This document shows, one piece after another, positions 1 to 6,555 of a stretch of DNA of 40,758 nt. The translations under genes and the position numbers were made by a program. Numbering within the stretch: the stretch's first letter is position 1; every line of letters starts with the position of its first letter. Source of the stretch: an uncultured Eubacteriales bacterium (GTDB taxonomy: Bacteria > Bacillota > Clostridia > TANB77 > CAG-508); contig CASEIX010000016.1 of NCBI GenBank assembly GCA_949288095.1, positions 1 to 40,758 of the forward strand. Direction: 5' to 3'. The notes under the pieces were generated by a model. That model had not been told where the DNA came from, did not search any database, and worked only from the letters and a program-made list of their open reading frames with translations.

Positions 1-2
1 TT

Positions 3-23
3 CTTAGAGTATTGAAATCTAAG
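3..23. repeat. Inversion-type site D (partner not identified)
   Basis: CTTAGAGT, spacer attga, AATCTAAG. This is the same arm-spacer-arm layout as the six sites before the other pilin-like genes, with one mismatch in the right arm. No partner with the complementary spacer (tcaat) is seen in the first 316 bases. A loose 10-bp inverted copy of the left arm (ACTCTAAGAA) sits at 234-243 without a matching spacer. The true partner may lie before the window start. Confidence 0.55.
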
Positions 24-53
24 TAAAAACAAGAAATATAATACGACAACATA

Positions 54-82
54 TTGACTTAATTCATAAAAACGATTAAAAT
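54..82 (+). promoter_or_regulatory. Promoter of the DGR target gene
   Basis: TTGACT at 54-59, a 17-bp spacer, then TAAAAT at 77-82, pointing towards the pilin-like DGR target. The predicted leader is about 225 nt and contains two short palindromes (around 108-124 and 176-190). The promoter lies just right of inversion-type site D, so it may belong to, or lie beside, a switch cut by the window edge. Boxes are seen directly; activity is inferred. Confidence 0.5.
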
Positions 83-316
83 AAAGAAGAACAAAAAGTT
101 AAAGAAACACTATTTTGTAAATAGTAGGAACATTGAAAAATAAATATCATTATTCGAATAAAAAGAGAGGAAATGTAAATACTATTTACGAATATAAATG
201 TAAGTATTAGAAATTAAAACGATATGAAAAAAGACTCTAAGAACAAATAAAATATATAAAACCAAAAAATAATACATAAAATAAATTGAAAAACAAAAGA
301 AGGGAGATTTTTGAGA

Positions 317-1570
317 ATGGGGAATTTACAAAAGCAAATGATTAGAAAAAAGAATAATGGTATTACTTTAATAGCACTTGTTATCACAATCATTGTGCTG
401 TTAATCTTAGCAGGAGTAACAATTGCAACTTTAACAGGAGAGAATGGGATATTAACAAGAGCAAGTGAAGTAAGTGAAGAAACGAAAAAAGCAAATGTAG
501 AAGAACAGGTAAAATTAGCAGTAACAGCAAGTATAGGAGAAGACGGAAAAATTAATTTAGATGATTTAAATACGGAATTAGGAAAGATAGAAGGAGAAAA
601 AACCGGAATCCCAGTAAGTAGTTTGCCGGCAGATATTACCATAGATGGATATGAAGTGCATATAGATGGAAATGGAAGCGTAAGTGTAGGAGATAACTCT
701 GGTGGAGGAAATTCTGGAACAGGAGAAACAGTAGTAGAAGGAGTAAAAATTCCAGAAGGATTTTATCATGTAGAAGGAACAACAGTAACTGGAGGATTGG
801 TTATATCAGATGTAAAGGGAGATGACTTAAATAATTCTGCAGGAGGAAATCAATATGTTTGGATACCGGTAGATGGAATCTTGGGAGAAGATGGAACAAT
901 AGAGAATGTAACAGGAAGTGAAAAGAAAATCTTATTAGGAAGATATAGCTTTGATTCATCTGGAACGCCATCAGAGTATGCAGGAGATTATACAGAAGAA
1001 AATTCAAGAAATACAGACGATTTATTGAATTATGGAAATACAATAGCAAATGATATAGAAGGCTTTATAGATAGTGTTAGAACAAATGGAGGATATTATA
1101 TAGCAAGATTTGAAGCTAGTCAAAATACAGAAACTAACAAAGCAGAAAGTAAATATGATAAAGCTGTATGGAATAACATAACCCAACCAAATGCAGCAAT
1201 AGCTTGTCAAGGTTTATATGAAGGAGTTAATAGTGATTTAATGAATAGTTATGCATGGGATACAGCCATCTTGTTTATACAAAAATATTCAGGAGATGAA
1301 GATTATTCAAGACAGGTGAGATTGCAAAGTGGTTTAGCAAATACAGGAAAGGCAACAGATGGAACAAATTATGATGTAAGGTGTAATATATATGATATGG
1401 CAGGAAATTGTTGGGAATGGACAACAGAAACCTCTAGCTATTCGCTTTCTCCGTGCGTTTATAGGGGAGGCGATTACAATCGTAGCAGCTATTACACTAG
1501 CGTTCGCGGCTACTTTAGTACGAGCAATAGCAATACCACCGGTTCGTTCCGCCCACTTTTATATTTGTAA
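317..1570 (+). CDS. DGR target: pilin-like surface protein with C-type-lectin/FGE-like variable domain
   Basis: A 417-aa surface protein that is the diversified target of the adjacent DGR. Residues 8-45 form a prepilin-like N-terminus: basic residues, Gly, then a hydrophobic stretch starting ITLIALVIT that lacks the usual Glu5. A short coiled region and a Gly/Ser linker follow. Residues from about 135 resemble the formylglycine-generating-enzyme/C-type lectin fold used by DGR variable proteins: YVWIPV, YYIARFEA, MAGNCWEW, YRGGDY and a final SFRPLLYL. The variable repeat encodes about residues 371-414. ATG 317 was chosen over in-frame TTG 311 because GGGAG at 302-306 is 10 nt away; TTG remains possible. 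The domain sits at the cell surface by inference and its ligand is unknown. A strong structured region and terminator follow. Confidence 0.85.
   Translation: MGNLQKQMIRKKNNGITLIALVITIIVLLILAGVTIATLTGENGILTRASEVSEETKKANVEEQVKLAVTASIGEDGKINLDDLNTELGKIEGEKTGIPVSSLPADITIDGYEVHIDGNGSVSVGDNSGGGNSGTGETVVEGVKIPEGFYHVEGTTVTGGLVISDVKGDDLNNSAGGNQYVWIPVDGILGEDGTIENVTGSEKKILLGRYSFDSSGTPSEYAGDYTEENSRNTDDLLNYGNTIANDIEGFIDSVRTNGGYYIARFEASQNTETNKAESKYDKAVWNNITQPNAAIACQGLYEGVNSDLMNSYAWDTAILFIQKYSGDEDYSRQVRLQSGLANTGKATDGTNYDVRCNIYDMAGNCWEWTTETSSYSLSPCVYRGGDYNRSSYYTSVRGYFSTSNSNTTGSFRPLLYL
1427..1557 (+). repeat. DGR variable repeat (VR)
   Basis: 131 bp inside the 3' end of the target gene, aligned without gaps to the template repeat at 3480-3610. 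There are 21 differences and all fall on adenines of the template; no C, G or T of the template is changed. They alter 14 codons: 13 of the 16 AAY codons in the template plus one TAT. Residues recoded from Asn include Tyr, Leu, Ser, Asp, Arg, Val, Gly, Phe and Thr. The invariant GC-rich end (TTCGTTCCGCCCACT) is the likely initiation-of-mutagenic-homing sequence. Confidence 0.95.
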
Positions 1571-1641
1571 TGCTGAAAGCTAAAGACGAAAATTTACAAA
1601 TGGCAATAGAATTACTTTAAAAGTAGAAATTTAATCATAAG

Positions 1642-1730
1642 TCTTAACGACTTCAGACGTTAAGAGAGGAATTTTTCAAAATTTAACAAAATGCGTTTGA
1701 AAAACGGATTTTGCAAAATTAAGAAAAATT
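1642..1730. other. Structured region downstream of VR: two hairpins/cruciforms
   Basis: Hairpin 1 is TCTTAACG (1642-1649), an 8-nt loop and CGTTAAGA (1658-1665). Hairpin 2 is a long imperfect inverted repeat, arms 1670-1698 and 1702-1730 with a 3-nt loop; about 24 of 29 positions pair. Some DGRs need a hairpin or cruciform downstream of VR for efficient retrohoming. These start 85 bp after VR, further than in the phage model, so that role is only an inference. Confidence 0.5.
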
Positions 1731-1743
1731 CCTACTAACGTGG

Positions 1744-1786
1744 CGCCACTAACGTGGCGTTTTTTGTGCTTTTCAAGCACAAAAAA
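1744..1786 (+). terminator. Rho-independent terminator after the DGR target, with second hairpin
   Basis: CGCCAC-taac-GTGGCG followed by TTTTTT (1744-1765). The T-run is the left arm of a second perfect 12-bp hairpin ending at 1786. The sequence ACTAACGTGGCG occurs twice directly (1734-1745 and 1748-1759). Confidence 0.8.
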
Positions 1787-1817
1787 TGACACAAAAAATA
1801 TAGAAAGTGGTGATAAA

Positions 1818-2279
1818 ATGGGATTTGGTCAAATGATGGAATTATTACAAAAGAAAAATCAAGGAAAAATAATTTTTTGTAATACAGGAAATTTTTATAT
1901 TGTTATAGGAAAAGATGCAGTTTTATTAAATAATTTATTGGGATTAAAGGTAAGTTGTATTAAACCAGAAGTATGCAAAGTAGGATTTCCAATAAATTCA
2001 TTAGAGAAGTATACAGATTTACTAATACAAAAAAGATATAGTTATATAGTATATTATTTTGATCAAGAAAAAGAAGAATTACAAATATTAGAAGATTATG
2101 AAGGGAAACATAAAAACGACTTAAAAGATAAAAATATGAATTGTTATATCTGTTCAAAAAATACAAAACAATATAAACAACCAGATAAATATATGATAGC
2201 TTTATCAAAATTATATGAAAAAGAAGAACAAAATTATCCGAAGGAAAGCAAAGAAAAACATTCAAAAAAGAAAAAATAA
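1818..2279 (+). CDS. DGR accessory protein, MutS domain I-like (MSL)
   Basis: 153 aa. Residues 15-80 resemble the mismatch-recognition domain I of MutS: the segment IIFCNTGNFYIVIGKDA matches the MutS pattern of a Gly-Asp-Phe-Tyr motif followed by a helix, then LGLKVS, VGFPINSLEKYTDLLIQKRYSYIVYY. The C-terminus is Lys/Glu rich and probably disordered. MutS-like (MSL) proteins are a described DGR accessory class beside Avd and HRDC. The MutS ATPase and clamp domains are absent. An upstream ATG-like start at 1740 lies inside the terminator, so ATG 1818 behind GAAAGTGGTGAT is chosen. Its position between target and avd supports the assignment; its mechanism in mutagenic homing is not known. Confidence 0.7.
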   Translation: MGFGQMMELLQKKNQGKIIFCNTGNFYIVIGKDAVLLNNLLGLKVSCIKPEVCKVGFPINSLEKYTDLLIQKRYSYIVYYFDQEKEELQILEDYEGKHKNDLKDKNMNCYICSKNTKQYKQPDKYMIALSKLYEKEEQNYPKESKEKHSKKKK

Positions 2280-2337
2280 ATAATGTGATTAACAAAAATA
2301 AATTAAAAAAAGTTTAAATTAAAAGGAAAAGAAGTAT

Positions 2338-2574
2338 ATGATTTCGAAAGAAGACCAAGAAAACAAATTGGTATTAATCCCAAAGGCAGAAAAATATATA
2401 GAATATATGTTGGATGTAATGATAAAGCTACCAAGAACTGAAAAATTTAGTATAGGAACAGAATATAAAACAAGCATGTATCAAATGCTAAATAAAATTA
2501 TGTTGCTAAATAAATTGAAAAATAAATCTAATCGACAACTAATAGAAATAATAGATATAGTATATTCTATGTAA
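2338..2574 (+). CDS. avd: Avd-like DGR accessory protein, C-terminally shortened
   Basis: 78 aa. The sequence AEKYIEYMLDVMIKLPRTEK followed by FSIGTEYKTSMYQMLNKIML is characteristic of the Avd four-helix-bundle protein, which binds the DGR reverse transcriptase and template RNA. Family members usually run to about 110-130 residues, so roughly the last one to two helices are missing. The stop at 2572-2574 lies within the region where, in the -1 frame, reverse transcriptase homology already begins (about 2562). This looks like an internal deletion joining the front of avd to the middle of the RT gene. RBS AAAGGAAAAG lies upstream of ATG 2338. Function in the present state is doubtful. Confidence 0.7.
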   Translation: MISKEDQENKLVLIPKAEKYIEYMLDVMIKLPRTEKFSIGTEYKTSMYQMLNKIMLLNKLKNKSNRQLIEIIDIVYSM

Positions 2575-2636
2575 CAGAGCCAAAGTTAAGAAAGATAGAA
2601 AAATCAAAGTATATTGATAGAATCGTACATAGATGG

Positions 2637-3392
2637 TTGGTAGATAATTTTCTAGAACCAGCATTTGTACCACAATTTATCAACACATCATATGCCTGCC
2701 TAAAAGGAAGAGGAATGCATAAAGCCTGTTTAGATGTACAAAAAGCAATGAAGCATTGTCAAAGAACATGGGGAGAGTATTATATCTTAAAAATGGATAT
2801 TGCAAAATATTTTGATAATATTAATAAAAATATATTATTAAATATTTTGAAAAGAAAAGTAAAAGATAAAAATGTGCTATGGCTAATAGAAGAAATTTTA
2901 TATGCCCAAAAAAGAGAAAAAGGACTAGAAATTGGAAATTATACATCACAGATGTTTGCAAATATATATTTAAATGAGATAGACCAATACATAAAGCATA
3001 AACTAAAGATAAAATGGTATTTTCGATATATGGACGATAGTGTATTATTTGTAAAAACAAAACAAGAAGCAAAAGAAGTTTTAGAAAAAATAACAGTATT
3101 TCTAAAAGAAAATTTAGAATTAGAATTAAATAAAAAAACACAAATATTTAAGTCAAAACAAGGAGTTAATTTTTGTGGATATAAAATCAATGCATATCGA
3201 TTAAAAATACGAGATAAAGGAAAAAGAAAATTAAAGAAAAAAGTAAAAAAATTAAAAGATGAAATAAAACACGGAAATATGACAAGTAAAGAAGCACGTA
3301 AATACTTATCAGGCCATTTAGGATATATAAAAATAGCAAATACGCATAATTTAGAAAATAGATTATTTTATTTAATGAATGACGAAAATTAA
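2637..3392 (+). CDS. DGR-type reverse transcriptase, N-terminally truncated
   Basis: The catalytic core is intact. It has YILKMDIAKYFDNI (first catalytic Asp), IGNYTSQMFANIYL (the DGR-type (I/V)GxxxSQ motif in place of the QGxxxSP of other RTs), YFRYMDDSVLF (YxDD) and KQGVNFCGYKI. The C-terminal end, YLSGHLGYIKIANTHNL, is the usual DGR tail. The frame is open back to 2532, and homology (FYVTEPKLRKIEKSKYIDRI) starts near 2562, before the first formal start, TTG 2637. Compared with usual DGR RTs of about 350-400 aa, some 60-70 N-terminal residues are missing, fused out of frame (-1) to avd. It makes mutagenic cDNA from the template repeat in intact systems. Whether this copy is active is unclear; it may be a recent pseudogene or an assembly error. 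Confidence 0.8.
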   Translation: MVDNFLEPAFVPQFINTSYACLKGRGMHKACLDVQKAMKHCQRTWGEYYILKMDIAKYFDNINKNILLNILKRKVKDKNVLWLIEEILYAQKREKGLEIGNYTSQMFANIYLNEIDQYIKHKLKIKWYFRYMDDSVLFVKTKQEAKEVLEKITVFLKENLELELNKKTQIFKSKQGVNFCGYKINAYRLKIRDKGKRKLKKKVKKLKDEIKHGNMTSKEARKYLSGHLGYIKIANTHNLENRLFYLMNDEN

Positions 3393-3479
3393 ATCAACTA
3401 GACTAAACAATTTTAATAAAAAATTGATTTTTAAGTAGTGAATGTAAAAATATCAAATAATTCATACTGGGGATAAATC

Positions 3480-3610
3480 GAAACCTATAGCAATTCGAAT
3501 AATCCGTGCGTTTATAGGGGAGGCAATTACAATAATAGCAACAATTACACTAGCAATCGCAACAACAATAGTACGAGCAATAGCAATACCAACAATTCGT
3601 TCCGCCCACT
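3480..3610 (+). repeat. DGR template repeat (TR)
   Basis: 131 bp non-coding template downstream of the RT, aligned gap-free to VR 1427-1557. Its variable positions are AAY codons (16 in the VR frame), which A-to-N mutagenesis converts into many residues without creating stops. It begins at GAAACC and ends at CGCCCACT, where identity with VR ceases. Confidence 0.95.
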
Positions 3611-3640
3611 CTAATACAATTTTCAGATTATGTATTTTAA

Positions 3641-3739
3641 GGAATATATACAGTAAAAGTATTAGTATTAAAGAGATTTGTTCCTTCCAGAAAAGGTAAA
3701 AATGTATCGGTAAAATATGTATTAGTAGAACTAGAATAA
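3641..3739 (+). pseudogene. Possible remnant ORF after the TR
   Basis: A 32-codon stretch with the look of coding sequence (VKVLVLKRFVPSRKGKNVSV, ending VELE and TAA) but no clear start; a stop precedes it at 3638. It may be the tail of a lost gene in the DGR cassette. I do not recognise the family. Confidence 0.25.
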
Positions 3740-3793
3740 TTTGAATATACATATTTTACGATTTTTATATAAGAAATAAAAAAGGATAGAAAG

Positions 3794-4048
3794 ATGAATA
3801 TATGTTTTTTCATGGGGAAAATAGTAAGTGATATAGATTTTCAATTTATAATTCATGATAGAAAAAATATTTCGATAGCAATGTTTGAATTGGAATTAAA
3901 GAATAAAAGCAAAATAATAGTTATAGGATATAATGAAATGGCAGACTTTTGTTATAGCAAACTAAAGCCAAATGATAAAGTTACATTGCAAGGCTATATA
4001 AATAGTGAAATAAGAGTTATTTTAGAAGATATAAGAAAGAATAAATAA
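3794..4048 (+). CDS. Small SSB-like OB-fold protein
   Basis: 84 aa. The pattern MNICFFMGKIVSDIDFQFII, then SIAMFELELKN, IIVIGYNEMADFCYSKLKPNDKVTLQGYI follows the beta-strand order of the single-stranded-DNA-binding OB fold, but the protein stops after one compact domain. It lacks the acidic SSB C-terminal tail that recruits partners. RBS AAAGGATAGAAAG precedes the ATG. It is the last gene of the DGR region and ends before a strong terminator. A housekeeping SSB would be about 140-170 aa, so this is likely an accessory paralogue. Binding of ssDNA or of the template RNA/cDNA is possible but inferred. Confidence 0.6.
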   Translation: MNICFFMGKIVSDIDFQFIIHDRKNISIAMFELELKNKSKIIVIGYNEMADFCYSKLKPNDKVTLQGYINSEIRVILEDIRKNK

Positions 4049-4069
4049 AAATATATAATTAATGTAAAC

Positions 4070-4097
4070 AAAAAAGACTTCATGTGAAGTCTTTTTT

Positions 4098-4098
<1 letters not shown>
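4070..4098. terminator. Bidirectional terminator between SSB-like gene and tRNAs
   Basis: GACTTCA-tg-TGAAGTC flanked by an A-run on the left and a T-run of seven on the right. It can end both the DGR-side transcript (+) and the tRNA transcript (-). Confidence 0.85.
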
Positions 4099-4173
<75 letters not shown>

Positions 4174-4199
4174 ATAAATTTAAAAACCTTACAAAAAAA

Positions 4200-4276
4200 T
4201 GGCGACCCGGAACGGGCTCGAACCGTCGACCTCTAGCGTGACAGGCTAGCGTTCTAACCAACTGAACTACCGGGCC
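4200..4276 (-). tRNA. tRNA-Asp(GTC)
   Basis: Minus-strand cloverleaf: acceptor GGCCCGG/CCGGGTC with one G-U pair, D-arm AGTTCAGTTGG, anticodon loop CTGTCAC with GTC, T-arm ACGGTTCGAGCCCGT, discriminator G and encoded CCA. Lies 26 bp from the Phe gene. Confidence 0.95.
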
Positions 4277-4286
4277 GTAAAAAACA

Positions 4287-4362
4287 TGGTGGTCGCTACA
4301 GGGCTCGAACCTGTGACCCCCTGCTTGTAAGGCAGATGCTCTCCCAGCTGAGCTAAGCGACC
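4287..4362 (-). tRNA. tRNA-Val(TAC)
   Basis: Minus-strand cloverleaf: acceptor GGTCGCT/AGCGACC, D-arm AGCTCAGCTGG, anticodon loop CTTACAA with TAC, T-arm ACAGGTTCGAGCCCTGT, discriminator A and encoded CCA. First gene of the cluster. Confidence 0.95.
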
Positions 4363-4618
4363 ATGTCCTTTCGACGAAATCTAGTATACAAAATTTTTAA
4401 TAAGTTGTCAATAGATTTTTATAAAAAATTGAAAAAAAATTCAAAAAATTCTAAACCAATCTCTGAAACACTTGAAAAATAATAGAAAGAGAGCAATTTC
4501 AAGAAATAGAAATTTAAAAATAGAAACAGTAACACAAATCCATAAAATACATATTATATATCATACAGAAGAAAGAAAAGAAAAAACATAGTTCTTTTAA
4601 CGGAAGGAGGTCTAGACT

Positions 4619-4735
4619 ATGCCAGAGAACAGAGGATGTGGAGGATTCGGATTTGGTGATGATTGCTGCTGGATTATAATCCTTATCTTATTAATATGCT
4701 GTTGTTGCGGAGGTAACAGAGGAGGATGTTGCTAA
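4619..4735 (+). CDS. 38-aa Gly/Cys-rich membrane miniprotein
   Basis: ATG behind a strong GGAAGGAGG. The protein starts with a Gly-rich segment (ENRGCGGFGFGDDCC), has one hydrophobic stretch of about 11 residues (WIIILILLICC), and ends with CCCCGG and GGCC. Eight of its 38 residues are Cys. It resembles in shape the tiny YjcZ-like/Cys-rich membrane peptides of Firmicutes, but I cannot assign it to a family. A good hairpin terminator follows at 4759, so it is a monocistronic unit between the tRNAs and the acyl-CoA synthetase operon. The role could be metal or redox related or sporulation related; none of this is shown by the sequence. Confidence 0.65.
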   Translation: MPENRGCGGFGFGDDCCWIIILILLICCCCGGNRGGCC

Positions 4736-4758
4736 TCTTTTAGCGTTACTTGTAGAGA

Positions 4759-4784
4759 AGAGAAGTGAAAACCACTTCTCTTTT
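4759..4784 (+). terminator. Terminator after the Cys-rich miniprotein
   Basis: AGAGAAGTG, loop, CACTTCTCT, then TTT. It also lies 3' of the convergent acyl-CoA synthetase gene. Confidence 0.8.
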
Positions 4785-4792
4785 GTCCATTT

Positions 4793-6544
4793 TTATTTCT
4801 CATCATATTTCATATTGTCACCATATCGTTTTACTTTTTGAGTCGTTGTTTTCTCAAATTCTTTATCTCTAATAATAAATCCTTTAATATGTTTGTAATT
4901 TGGTAATTTGCTATTAACATTAGAAACAACATCAGAAATAATTTTTTTAATTTCTTCTTTTGTAGGGACACTACCTTTTAAATATTCTGAGATAGCTTCT
5001 AAATTTGGATATATTTGTGCTTTTACATAAGTCTCATCATCATCTTCTTCTTGAATTCCTTGTACCAAAGCTTCAGAAATTAAAGGATTGTCATTTAAAT
5101 AATATTCTACTTCTTCAGGATAAATATTTTTACCATTTTTTGTGACAATCACACTTTTACATCTACCAGTAATATATAAATATCCATTTTCATCAATTTT
5201 TCCTAAATCACCTGTATGGAACCAGCCATCTTTTATGACATTGGCAGTTGCTTCAGGATTGTTATAATAACCTAACATGACATTAGGGCCTTTCACAATA
5301 ATTTCACCAATGCCTTCTGTATTTGGAGAATCAATTTTATATTCTACATTGGGAATAGGAAGTCCTGCGGCATCATCTTTTTGAAAGAAATCTGTATTTC
5401 CAGCAACCAAAGGAGAACATTCTGTTAAACCATATCCTTGTAATGTATTTAAGTTTAATTTTCTAAAATCAGATAAAATTTCTGGATTGGCAGCGGCAGC
5501 ACCGACAATAAATACACGTAATCTTCCGCCAAGTGTATTTTTGACTTTATTCTTTACAATTTTTTTTATAAAGAAAGGAAGGTTATCAAATGGATTTTCA
5601 TCTTGATTTTCTTTTCTATATTTTTCTGGTAATGTTTTATTCATGTTTCTGACAATGGTTTTATGCATTTTTTCCAAAAGTAAAGGAACACATAAAATAA
5701 CAGAAGGGTGAAATTCAGCCATATTTTTTGCGATATATCGTAATCCCTCACAATGTGCAATACTAGCCCCACTATAAATAGGTAATAAAAAACCTAATGT
5801 ACATTCATATGTGTGATGTAAAGGAAGGACTGAGAAAAATAAGTCACTTCTTTTTACTTTTACAATTCCATAAGTGGAAAGGATATTAGAACAGATATTT
5901 CTTTGTGATAAACAAACCCCTTTTGCATTTCCTGTTGTACCAGAAGTGAATAACAAAATACGTAATTCATCAGGATTAACTTGAATATTATCAAAATCAT
6001 GAAATCCATTTAAATAGATATCTTTTCCAATGACTTTAATGTTATCAAAATATAAAATATCATTTGTTTTAGAATCGATTTTATCAAAGGAAACTAATAC
6101 AGTTTTTTTATTATTTAATTTATGAAAGTTATCCTTTATAGAAGTTAAGTTTTTTAAATCTCCCAAAATGCAAATTGTTTCTGAAACATTCATGAAATTG
6201 ATAACATCATCACAATGCAATTCTTTATCAATCGGAACAACGATACCTACAATAGAGGCAGCCATATAGGATACACACCATTTGTAGCTATTTTTTCCAA
6301 TGACTGCTATTCGTTTGTTTAAAAAGCCTCTTTTGATTAAATCTGTTCCTAAATAGACAACATCATTTTTAAATTCTTCATAGGCGATAGAAATGATATT
6401 TTCGTTTTCGTCTTTTTCTTTAAAAGCAGTTCTAGATTTAAAATTCTCACTAGATCTGTATAACATATCTTTAAAATTTGTAACTTCAGTTGTTTTATGA
6501 TATTTCAATTTTAATTGTTCAGCAATTGTTAAATCTTTTTTCAT
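4793..6544 (-). CDS. Long-chain fatty acid-CoA ligase-like AMP-binding protein
   Basis: 583 aa, the usual length for the ANL superfamily. It activates a carboxylic acid with ATP to an acyl-adenylate and then a thioester, probably of CoA. Visible motifs are the P-loop-like A3 LLFTSGTTGNAKGV (about residues 197-210), A5 LQGYGLTECSP, A7 GWFHTGDLGKIDENGYLYITGR and A10-type KNGKNIYPEEVE. Start ATG 6544 sits behind AAGGAGG. It is 11 bp downstream of the membrane protein gene and shares its promoter at 7406-7434. The exact substrate (long-chain fatty acid or another acid) cannot be read from the sequence; it could also load acyl groups for envelope lipids. Confidence 0.85.
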   Translation of the reverse strand: MKKDLTIAEQLKLKYHKTTEVTNFKDMLYRSSENFKSRTAFKEKDENENIISIAYEEFKNDVVYLGTDLIKRGFLNKRIAVIGKNSYKWCVSYMAASIVGIVVPIDKELHCDDVINFMNVSETICILGDLKNLTSIKDNFHKLNNKKTVLVSFDKIDSKTNDILYFDNIKVIGKDIYLNGFHDFDNIQVNPDELRILLFTSGTTGNAKGVCLSQRNICSNILSTYGIVKVKRSDLFFSVLPLHHTYECTLGFLLPIYSGASIAHCEGLRYIAKNMAEFHPSVILCVPLLLEKMHKTIVRNMNKTLPEKYRKENQDENPFDNLPFFIKKIVKNKVKNTLGGRLRVFIVGAAAANPEILSDFRKLNLNTLQGYGLTECSPLVAGNTDFFQKDDAAGLPIPNVEYKIDSPNTEGIGEIIVKGPNVMLGYYNNPEATANVIKDGWFHTGDLGKIDENGYLYITGRCKSVIVTKNGKNIYPEEVEYYLNDNPLISEALVQGIQEEDDDETYVKAQIYPNLEAISEYLKGSVPTKEEIKKIISDVVSNVNSKLPNYKHIKGFIIRDKEFEKTTTQKVKRYGDNMKYDEK

Positions 6545-6555
6545 GTTTACCTCCT

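Noticed and set aside
234..243. ACTCTAAGAA as the right partner of site D
   Set aside because: Only the arm matches; the 5-bp centre is not the complement of attga and the distance (about 230 bp) differs from the constant 187-189 bp core-to-core span of the other switches.
2338..3392. Programmed -1 frameshift fusing Avd to RT
   Set aside because: No slippery heptamer plus downstream structure is evident at the junction, and both partners lack parts normally present; an internal deletion fits better.
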